The notes under the pieces are model-generated. The model ran no database searches, was not told the DNA's origin, and saw nothing but the letters and a program-made list of their open reading frames with translations. Shown one piece after another: positions 1-4,707 of a stretch of 5,328 bases of DNA. Made by a program: the position numbers and the translations under genes. Source of the stretch: MWAR01 sp036567845 (lineage in GTDB: Bacteria; Muiribacteriota; Ozemobacteria; Ozemobacterales; Ozemobacteraceae); assembly GCA_036567845.1 (NCBI GenBank), contig DATCTT010000139.1:1-5328 (forward strand), written 5' to 3'. Position 1 is the stretch's first letter. Each line of letters starts with the position of its first letter.

Positions 1-36
1 CGGGGATGCAGGCCGGGCGTTCGGAATGTCCCGATG

Positions 37-1632
37 TCAGGGGTAATCGACGTGGAAGGAGGTCGTGCCGGCCAGGTCGGTGGGGCTGACGAAGCTGTCC
101 TGCACCTTGCCGTCCCCGTTGCCGGGCAGGAGCGAAGCCAGTTTCGAACCGACGAGGGGCCAGGTCTTGACGTTCTCCCGCTTCTCGGCGAGCCAGTCGG
201 TCATCGCGAGAACCGTTTTGGCGCCTTCGGGCACGTTCACCTTGCCCTCCTTGTCCATGCCGGTCAGGAAGTCTGCATAGGTGCCCATATATTTGTACAG
301 AGGCCCGATGACTTTCGAGAACATCTTCGCGAGGGCAGGATACCCGGCGCCGCTTTCCTTCGCGAGCTTGTTCAGATCCGTCACGATCGAGGTGGCAATC
401 TTGGCTTCCGCAGCCAGTTTGCGGGCCTTCCCGATACCCCAGCCCGCGTCGAACTTGCCTGACTTCTTCGCCTCGTCGAACTTCTTTTGAGCATCGAGGA
501 AGCGGGGGAAGGCGTAGTTGTTGCGTATCTTCTCGAGCACCTTGCGCTGCTTCTCGCGCGCCTCGGGGGTTGGGAACGCCTCGGACAGGGCGCCGCAGCC
601 CGGAGTAAGCTCGTCGACGATGAAATCGACCAGTTTCTTCAGATCGGGCGGTTTCTGGGAGGTGAACTCCCCGGTGAACCGCACCACGCGCGTGGCGATG
701 GCGGTGCGATCCTTTGGCTCGAGGCCGTCGACGACCGCGTTGAGGGCGACGATCATCCGGTCGCGGCTGGAGGACTTCGCCGGTTTGTAGCTGGTCATGC
801 CCGCGCCCAGATAATAGGATTTCCAGGCGAGCTCGCTGCAGTAGAAGGCGCGGTTCGCATCGTTGTTCGTGAAGCCGAAATCGTAGGGCTTGCCGAGCTG
901 GTCGGTCAGATATTTAATAGCTTCATCTATATTTTTCTTCGCCTCCTCGGCGGGCTGGCCGGCGGTGGGCCGTTCCAGACGGATCATCGCCCAGCTTCCG
1001 AGGTATTCGTGCCAGCTCGAAAACCGGACCCGGTTGTTCATCGGGTCGGATTTGGAGCCGGTGACGCCGATGGCCTCGATGATGACGCCGGGCGGGCCGT
1101 CGAAGACGACGACGGCGTGGTGGTAGGGGCCGCCGGTGAGGATGGCGATCGGGTCGTTCTTCTGGCCTTCGGCCGACTGGTGGCCGTTGAGAATGATGTC
1201 GCCGCGCCGGGCCGTGGTGATGAGCTTCACCATCGCGGCATCACCCCGGTACCGTTGTGCCCATTCCAGCATGCTCTTCGGGTCGCCGAAGCGGGGGGAA
1301 AAGACGGCGTTCGGATAGTCATACATCGCCCGGGCCAGGGATTTTGCACGGTCGACGCTCCCGAGCGGGCCTTGCATCGCTTTTTTCAGATAGGGATAAT
1401 AGGACGGAAGGAGCTTCATGGAGAGAAGCTCTTTTTCCTCAGCCGTCAGGATGTCGACGGAGGTGCTGGTCGCAACCGACGTCGAATCGGAGGCTGCATC
1501 ATCGGATGTCACCGTGACCTGGCTTCCGTCGAAGGGCGCCACCTGAGCTGTCGCCGGGGTGGCTCCAAAGAGCAGGGCGCCGAGAATGACGGCTGCCGCG
1601 AGGGTTCGGGGTGTGAACGAAGAATGTTTCAT
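37..1632 (-). CDS. Secreted YiiX/YaeF-like permuted papain-like hydrolase with long C-terminal extension
   Basis: Seen: a 531-residue protein whose N-terminus is a classic Sec signal peptide (basic MKHSSFTPR, hydrophobic core to about residue 22, ATA cleavage motif before Q30). The ATG is fixed: a GAGGTG ribosome site lies 5 nt upstream and an in-frame TGA sits four codons before it. A catalytic-domain signature spans about residues 142-275: RRGDIIL (142-148), HHAVVVFDG (171-179), VIIEAIGV (183-190), then GKPYDFGF (247-254) and FYCSELAWKSY (263-273). Family knowledge: this order, His first and Cys (here C265) later, is that of the circularly permuted NlpC/P60 group (YiiX/YaeF, peptidase family C92), thiol hydrolases thought to cut amide or ester bonds in cell-wall peptides or lipids. 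H171 or H172 is the likely general base and E186 the usual conserved acid. Family members are often about 200 residues; here about 110 residues precede the domain and about 250 Lys/Glu-rich helical residues follow it, which I do not recognise. Inference: an exported envelope hydrolase, substrate unknown. It is transcribed divergently from slyD; no clear terminator is visible in the 36 bases beyond its stop. Confidence 0.85.
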   Translation of the reverse strand: MKHSSFTPRTLAAAVILGALLFGATPATAQVAPFDGSQVTVTSDDAASDSTSVATSTSVDILTAEEKELLSMKLLPSYYPYLKKAMQGPLGSVDRAKSLARAMYDYPNAVFSPRFGDPKSMLEWAQRYRGDAAMVKLITTARRGDIILNGHQSAEGQKNDPIAILTGGPYHHAVVVFDGPPGVIIEAIGVTGSKSDPMNNRVRFSSWHEYLGSWAMIRLERPTAGQPAEEAKKNIDEAIKYLTDQLGKPYDFGFTNNDANRAFYCSELAWKSYYLGAGMTSYKPAKSSSRDRMIVALNAVVDGLEPKDRTAIATRVVRFTGEFTSQKPPDLKKLVDFIVDELTPGCGALSEAFPTPEAREKQRKVLEKIRNNYAFPRFLDAQKKFDEAKKSGKFDAGWGIGKARKLAAEAKIATSIVTDLNKLAKESGAGYPALAKMFSKVIGPLYKYMGTYADFLTGMDKEGKVNVPEGAKTVLAMTDWLAEKRENVKTWPLVGSKLASLLPGNGDGKVQDSFVSPTDLAGTTSFHVDYP

Positions 1633-1668
1633 GAATGCACCTCACTCCGCATGGACGGATTTATTCTG

Positions 1669-1697
1669 ATTATACCCAACTACCGTAGAAATACCGA
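1669..1697 (-). promoter_or_regulatory. Probable promoter of the YiiX-like gene
   Basis: On the minus strand a perfect TATAAT (1669-1674) would start transcription about 30 nt before the ATG at 1632, a normal leader length. The hexamer 17 nt upstream, TCGGTA (1692-1697), is a poor -35 match, so activation may be needed. Two direct CGGTA copies (1681-1685 and 1692-1696) lie one helical turn apart (11 bp) in this place and could be an activator site. The -10 is seen; its use is inferred. Confidence 0.45.
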
Positions 1698-1729
1698 ATT
1701 GGTTTTTGCCGAGAAACACGGGGCTGTTC

Positions 1730-1758
1730 TTGCAATTCCTCGCGCGGTGAGGTACCCT
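1730..1758 (+). promoter_or_regulatory. Possible promoter of slyD
   Basis: TTGCAA (1730-1735) and TACCCT (1753-1758) are separated by 17 bp. The -10 keeps the three most conserved positions (T1, A2, T6). The predicted start near 1765 would give a leader of about 67 nt before the slyD ATG. Other weak pairs exist in this GC-rich spacer, so this is only the best candidate. Confidence 0.3.
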
Positions 1759-1831
1759 GACGAGAACACCGCGATGCGGCAGAGCTTGTATTGCCGGTGA
1801 AGTAGCTCCGGATGGTGAAAGGAAACGAATC

Positions 1832-2407
1832 ATGCGCACAGTGAACAAGAACAGCCTCGTCGCGGTCCATTACGTCGGAACGCTCGGAAACGGGGAAATT
1901 TTCGACAGCAGCGAAGGCCGCGACCCCCTGCGGTTCCAGGTCGGCCAGGGACATGTGATTCCCGGCTTCGATCAGGCGCTGATCGGCATGAACATCGATC
2001 AGGAGCGCACCGTGACCATCCCCCCCGCTGATGCCTACGGCGATCGCGATGAAAAGCGCATTTTCACTCTCGAGCGCAAATCCACCGAGTGGAACTTCGA
2101 GCCCGCCAAGGGACTCCAGCTGGCTCTCCAGACCCCCGAAGGCCATCAGATGATGGCCGTCATCACCGATGTCACCGAAACCCACGTCACGCTCGATCTC
2201 AATCACCCCCTTGCCGGCGAGACCCTGACCTTCAAGCTGCGCGTGGTGGATATCCGCGAAGAAGGCGAAGAAGGCACCGAAGCCTGGGAGGCCGCGGACG
2301 GGTGCGGGGACGAAGGCTGCTGCGGCGGAAGCCACGAAGGCGGCTGCTGCGGAGCCCATGATCACGGCCACGGACACGGCGGCTGCGGCGGTTGTGGCGG
2401 CCACTGA
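1832..2407 (+). CDS. slyD: FKBP-type peptidyl-prolyl cis-trans isomerase SlyD with metal-binding tail
   Basis: A 191-residue cytoplasmic prolyl isomerase and chaperone; in characterised bacteria SlyD also binds nickel through its tail and helps hydrogenase metallocentre assembly. Seen: the FKBP core at residues 4-70 with VHYVGTL (12-18), FDSS (24-27), GHVIPGFDQALIGM (40-53) and PADAYG (65-70); an inserted chaperone (IF) domain at about 71-124; the return FKBP strand with NHPLAG (124-129) and TFKLRVVDI (133-141); an acidic linker (143-156); and a tail at 157-191 carrying seven Cys and six His in glycine. Within the tail, residues 162-170 and 171-179 form a tandem GCCG-x-H-x-x-G repeat, followed by HGHGHGGCGGCGGH. 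Overall length is close to Escherichia coli SlyD. The start has AAAGGA (1818-1823) 8 nt upstream, and the first residues already belong to the FKBP fold. A strong terminator follows at 2449, so it is probably monocistronic. No hydrogenase or nickel genes lie in the window, so the metal role here is inferred from the tail only. Confidence 0.95.
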   Translation: MRTVNKNSLVAVHYVGTLGNGEIFDSSEGRDPLRFQVGQGHVIPGFDQALIGMNIDQERTVTIPPADAYGDRDEKRIFTLERKSTEWNFEPAKGLQLALQTPEGHQMMAVITDVTETHVTLDLNHPLAGETLTFKLRVVDIREEGEEGTEAWEAADGCGDEGCCGGSHEGGCCGAHDHGHGHGGCGGCGGH

Positions 2408-2416
2408 GCCCCGTTT

Positions 2417-2431
2417 ACCCACCATGTGGGT
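2417..2431 (+). other. Small hairpin after slyD stop
   Basis: ACCCAC (2417-2422) and GTGGGT (2426-2431) form a perfect 6-bp stem with a CAT loop, 10 nt after the slyD stop and upstream of the intrinsic terminator. No T-run follows, so it is not a terminator itself; it may protect the 3' end of the mRNA or be chance. Confidence 0.3.
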
Positions 2432-2448
2432 GTGAAAGAACAAACAGA

Positions 2449-2489
2449 CCCCGGTCGGGATTCCTCTCCCGATCGGGGTTTTCGTTTTT
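2449..2489 (+). terminator. Strong Rho-independent terminator of slyD
   Basis: CCCCGGTCGGGA (2449-2460) pairs with TCCCGATCGGGG (2467-2478), a 12-bp stem with a single G-U wobble and a 6-nt TTCCTC loop, directly followed by TTTTCGTTTTT (2479-2489). This is a textbook intrinsic terminator. It separates slyD from the sigma-factor operon, which must therefore have its own promoter between here and 2577. Confidence 0.93.
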
Positions 2490-2561
2490 GGAGGCGTCCT
2501 GGCGGATCTTTTTTTGCAGGTGGTTGCCACTCCGCGCGTTGACAGGGATGAAGGCCTGGTG

Positions 2562-2569
2562 AAAGGAAG
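2562..2569 (+). promoter_or_regulatory. Ribosome binding site fixing the sigma-factor start at GTG 2577
   Basis: AAAGGAAG sits with its GGA 9 nt before GTG 2577, nearly the same ribosome site as for slyD. The reading frame stays open upstream to a TTG at 2514, but those extra 21 codons start only 25 nt after the slyD terminator T-run and do not look like ECF sequence. GTG 2559, preceded by GAAGG, is the main alternative. Confidence 0.6.
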
Positions 2570-2576
2570 CAGCTGC

Positions 2577-3113
2577 GTGGATGACGACCTCCTGATGGGC
2601 AGGCTGTGCCGGGGCGAGGTGAGCGCCCTCGAACAGCTCTATCGGCGGCATGCAGACCGTGTTTTCCGGCTTGCCCTGCGGCTCACCGGCAGACGCGAAG
2701 AGGCCGACGATATCACGCAGGATGTTTTCGTCCGGATATGGGAATATCGGGCCGCCTACAGCCCCGAGCGGCGTTTCCGGGCGTGGGCCCTTCGGATCTG
2801 CCTGAACCAGTGCCGGGATCGCGCGCGCCGGTGCCGAGAACGGGCGTTTCTGGATCCTTCCTCAGCCGAGGCGATGCCGGACCGGCAGCCCCTCCCGGAG
2901 GAGACGGCCGTGGACCGGCTGATGACGAGCCAGTTCGCCGGGGCGTTCCTCCGGCTTACCGAGCCCGATCAGCAGTTGCTTGCCTTGCGTCTCGACGGGG
3001 AGATCGGGGTGGAGGAGATCGCCGAAGTTCTCGGATGCTCGGTCCGAACGGTCCATTACAAAACCCGGGAAGTCATTCAGCGGGTGCGCAGAATGCTGGG
3101 AGAAGACGAATGA
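2577..3113 (+). CDS. ECF-type RNA polymerase sigma factor (sigma-70 family)
   Basis: Directs RNA polymerase to a specific promoter set, normally when a membrane anti-sigma factor releases it. From GTG 2577 it has 178 residues, typical for ECF factors, and begins DDDLLMGRLCRGEVSALEQLY, the usual opening of the family. Seen: region 2 at about residues 16-85, with LYRRHADRVFRLALRL (21-36), the region 2.2 signature REEADDITQDVFVRIWEY (40-57) and the promoter-melting/-10-reading segment FRAWALRICLNQCRDRARR (67-85); a short variable linker (about 86-120) with no sigma-3 domain; and region 4 at about 122-175, with LTEPDQQLLALRLDGEIGVEEIAE and the helix-turn-helix VEEIAEVLGCSVRTVHYKTR. The gene overlaps the next by 4 nt (ATGA), so translation is coupled to the presumed anti-sigma gene. 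No extra C-terminal regulatory domain is visible. The family call is safe; the ECF subgroup and regulon cannot be told from here. The start could be GTG 2559 or TTG 2514. Confidence 0.9.
   Translation: MDDDLLMGRLCRGEVSALEQLYRRHADRVFRLALRLTGRREEADDITQDVFVRIWEYRAAYSPERRFRAWALRICLNQCRDRARRCRERAFLDPSSAEAMPDRQPLPEETAVDRLMTSQFAGAFLRLTEPDQQLLALRLDGEIGVEEIAEVLGCSVRTVHYKTREVIQRVRRMLGEDE
3098..3102 (+). promoter_or_regulatory. Ribosome binding site for the anti-sigma gene inside the sigma gene
   Basis: GGGAG lies 7 nt before ATG 3110 within the last codons of the sigma gene. This placement, together with the ATGA overlap, fixes the downstream start at 3110 rather than at any upstream codon of the same open frame. 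Confidence 0.6.
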
Positions 3114-3577
3114 ATGGAAACCGCCTGCCCCTTCCGTGTGTGCGATTCCGGAACGCCGCGGATCTCGGAACCGGTGACGATCTGCACCGGCATCTGGATG
3201 CGTGCCCTGCCTGCCGGACAGCCTTCGACCGGGGAGCGAATCTCGCGATACATACGCGGAAGGAAGCAAAAGTCCCTCTGCCGCCGCCCTGGGAAGCCGT
3301 GTTGAAGCGGATCGAAATGCCGGAGCCGCTCATTCCGGATGTCCCCGGGGAGGTAACTTCCGGATGGCGCGGGGTATCGCAGCTGGCGGTCAGCTGCGCG
3401 CTGTTCCTGCTTCTTGCCGTTGGTGCCCGGGAAGCCCGCCTGCCGGATTGCGATGCCGGCCGGGGGGAACGGAAGCTGCTTGCATTCGCCGGCCGGGCGT
3501 TCGAACACTACCGGATTGCGGTCGTCGGCGAGAGCCGGCTGGACGCCGGAAATGACAAGGGAGGCAAAGAGCCATGA
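3110..3577 (+). CDS. Putative zinc-finger (ZAS-type) transmembrane anti-sigma factor
   Basis: A 155-residue protein likely to hold the preceding sigma factor at the membrane. Seen: a cytoplasmic N-terminus with H28-x3-C32-x2-C35 (sequence HLDACPAC), the core signature of zf-HC2/ZAS anti-sigma domains; C10 or H26 could provide the fourth ligand, though the C10-H28 spacing is shorter than usual. A Pro-rich stretch (56-80) follows, then one hydrophobic segment at about 89-106 (VSQLAVSCALFLLLAVGA), then a short charged outer tail (107-155) with one Cys (C114). Topology is inferred as N-in. The same frame is open far upstream (to 2606), but that part runs out of frame over the sigma gene and is its shadow; ATG 3110 overlaps the sigma stop as ATGA and has its own ribosome site. 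Its 3' end also overlaps the next gene by ATGA. Outside the motif I recognise no homology, and the zinc domain is minimal, so the role rests on motif, membrane segment and position together. The alternative is an unrelated small membrane protein of the operon. Confidence 0.72.
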   Translation: MNGNRLPLPCVRFRNAADLGTGDDLHRHLDACPACRTAFDRGANLAIHTRKEAKVPLPPPWEAVLKRIEMPEPLIPDVPGEVTSGWRGVSQLAVSCALFLLLAVGAREARLPDCDAGRGERKLLAFAGRAFEHYRIAVVGESRLDAGNDKGGKEP

Positions 3578-4137
3578 GATCGACACGCGTTGCGATCCTG
3601 ATTGCCGCGGGGGTGGTCCTGCTGGGCGCTCTTGCGCTGCTCGGAATGCGGTATCAGGCGGTTATCCACTGGCAGTCGGGGCTCGGCTTTGTGCTGATGG
3701 GTCTGCTGCTTGCGGCCGCGATCCCTGGGATGATGCCGAGTCTGCGGGCGTTACGGGAGGGGGCGATGCCATCGGGGGAGCCGGTTCGGATGGAGCAGGC
3801 TTTGCGGGTTCTCCAGACTCTCGACATGCTGGTTCTCGGCCTCGGGGTGCTTCTGATGTCCGTGGGAATCGTCTCGATGTTCTCTCACCTCGATCAGCTG
3901 GGGCTGATCGGCCCGGACGTCGCCACGGCGCTCACGGCCCCCCTGTATGCGTTGATCCTGTCGCGGCTGATCCTGTACCCGCTTCAGCTGCGCTTGCGTG
4001 GGGTTCTTGGCTGGAAAGGGGCATCCGTCACCGATGATCTGCTGTATAACCTGTTTCTGCTCGTGTTTCCGGCGACCGGATACATGAGCGTTCTGGTCGT
4101 CATCTTCATGATCGTGAGCAAGGAGGATGTCAGATGA
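3574..4137 (+). CDS. MotA/TolQ/ExbB-like small membrane protein, first of two
   Basis: A 187-residue integral membrane protein. Seen: hydrophobic segments at about 6-26, 35-55, 82-104, 117-136 and 156-182. Segment two and what follows (HWQSGLGFVLMGLLLAA, then PSLRALREG) resemble MotA segment two and the start of its cytoplasmic loop. The 85-140 stretch, with MSVGIVSMFSHLDQLGLIGPDVATAL and TAPLYALIL, matches the typical MotA pattern of a glycine-rich helix, then an N-L-D-(D) turn, then I-G-P-x-(M/V)-A-x-A-L-(T)-x-x-L-Y. T121 and P136 sit where MotA/TolQ/ExbB have a conserved channel Thr and the helix-four Pro. Differences: the cytoplasmic loop between segments two and three is only about 25 residues, against roughly 90 or more in MotA; the helix-three Pro of E. 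coli MotA is absent; a fifth hydrophobic segment is added. AAGGGAGG (3557-3564) precedes the ATG, which overlaps the anti-sigma stop. Inference: a channel-like or sensory partner in the sigma-controlled operon; ion flow is not shown. Confidence 0.7.
   Translation: MRSTRVAILIAAGVVLLGALALLGMRYQAVIHWQSGLGFVLMGLLLAAAIPGMMPSLRALREGAMPSGEPVRMEQALRVLQTLDMLVLGLGVLLMSVGIVSMFSHLDQLGLIGPDVATALTAPLYALILSRLILYPLQLRLRGVLGWKGASVTDDLLYNLFLLVFPATGYMSVLVVIFMIVSKEDVR
4120..4126 (+). promoter_or_regulatory. Near-consensus Shine-Dalgarno for the second MotA-like gene
   Basis: AAGGAGG, a full anti-16S match, lies 7 nt before ATG 4134 and is the strongest ribosome site in the window. It suggests the last gene is made at least as efficiently as its neighbour even though the two are also coupled by ATGA overlap. 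Confidence 0.7.
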
Positions 4138-4610
4138 TCCGGATCGTTTCGTGGGTGCTTTCCATGGCGGCATTTCTGGTCGTCCTCCGCATCAGCGACG
4201 AGATTCACGTCTTTGTCGATCTCCCGTCGGCACTGACTTCCTGGGTGTTCCCGGCGCTGCTGCTGCTCGCGGTTCATTCTCCGGGCCGTGTCTGGCGCGC
4301 TTTGGGCGATCTGCGGGCCCCAGCGGAAGCGGGCATCGCGGCGGCGCGGTTCCGCGAGGATGCCGAAGTGTTCGCATCCTTCGGTATCCTGAGCCTCGCT
4401 GCGGGCATGATCGGCTCACTTGCGGGGCTCATCACGCTGCTGTCAAATCTGGCGAATCCCCGGGAATCCGGAATATATCTATCAATATCTATGCTGACCG
4501 TCCTGTATGCGCTGATCGTCGTGATCTTCGTGGCGTTGCCCGGCTGGCGGCTTCACTCTGAGGCGGCAAAACTGGCTGCGACTTTTGAGGATCCCGTGGA
4601 AGAAGGTTGA
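4134..4610 (+). CDS. MotA/TolQ/ExbB-like small membrane protein, second of two
   Basis: A 158-residue membrane protein, the last gene of the operon, overlapping its neighbour by ATGA. Seen: hydrophobic segments at about 3-20, 31-49, 81-103 and 113-136. FVDLPSAL (27-34) followed by a hydrophobic helix and SPGRVWRALGDL (49-60) mirrors the MotA stretch that reads F-I-D-x-P-S-L then helix then S-P-x-x-x-x-x-A-L. GMIGSLAGLITLLSNLANP (91-109) closely follows the MotA helix-three consensus GMIGTLxGLxxMLxNLxDP, and SISMLTVLYALIVVIFVALP (117-136) follows its helix four. T122 and P136 are the conserved Thr and Pro; the helix-three Thr is Ser (S95), and the helix-three Pro is missing. The loop between segments two and three is about 30 residues, far shorter than in MotA (family length about 250-290). 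It is a divergent paralogue of the preceding gene, so the two may form a hetero-oligomer (inference). Residues 113-120 are encoded by a run of AT-rich codons (ATA, CTA, TCA, ATA), unlike the rest of the gene. Confidence 0.72.
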   Translation: MIRIVSWVLSMAAFLVVLRISDEIHVFVDLPSALTSWVFPALLLLAVHSPGRVWRALGDLRAPAEAGIAAARFREDAEVFASFGILSLAAGMIGSLAGLITLLSNLANPRESGIYLSISMLTVLYALIVVIFVALPGWRLHSEAAKLAATFEDPVEEG

Positions 4611-4650
4611 ACCAGACAACTGGTGTATAATATATTTATATTGATATTTT
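4611..4650. promoter_or_regulatory. AT-rich convergent spacer with small hairpin and TATAAT
   Basis: The spacer between the operon end and the convergent TPR gene holds ACCAG (4611-4615) and CTGGT (4620-4624), a 5-bp stem, then an AT-only stretch containing a perfect TATAAT (4626-4631). No T-run follows the stem in either direction, so it is at best a weak terminator. TATAAT could be a plus-strand -10, but the best upstream hexamer, TTGAAC (4607-4612), is only 13 bp away. The rest of the spacer to 4707 shows nothing I can name. Confidence 0.25.
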
Positions 4651-4707
4651 CCGCGGGTTGGATGGGTCTCGGACAGACGATGCGGGCTGCTGCAGGGCTG
4701 GACGGGA

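Noticed and set aside
11..23. 13-mer GGCCGGGCGTTCG repeated inside the anti-sigma gene near 3490
   Set aside because: A GC-rich short match with no shared flanking sequence and one copy within coding sequence; most likely chance.
487..1800. Long plus-strand open frame (437 codons) opposite the YiiX-like gene
   Set aside because: It is the antisense shadow of a gene with a clear signal peptide and catalytic motifs; it has low-complexity Gly/Asp/Val composition typical of GC-rich antisense frames and no ribosome site.
2504..2517. GGATC followed by seven T as a second terminator
   Set aside because: The preceding bases form only a 3-4 bp stem, too weak for intrinsic termination.
1670..2530. 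Minus-strand open frame (286 codons) over slyD
   Set aside because: It is antisense to a certain slyD gene and its Ala/Val runs come from the Gly/Cys/His tail codons; it also crosses the terminator.
2539..2561. Consensus TTGACA before the sigma gene
   Set aside because: No -10-like hexamer lies 16-18 bp downstream (AAAGGA at 17 bp), and the resulting transcript would start at or beyond the ribosome site.
3414..4037. Plus-strand open frame (207 codons) over the anti-sigma and first MotA-like genes
   Set aside because: It is out of frame with both coupled genes, Gly/Arg/Ala-rich with no motif, and has no ribosome site.
4611..4624. Hairpin after the last operon gene as an intrinsic terminator
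   Set aside because: Only a 5-bp stem and a mixed A/T stretch rather than a T-run follows.
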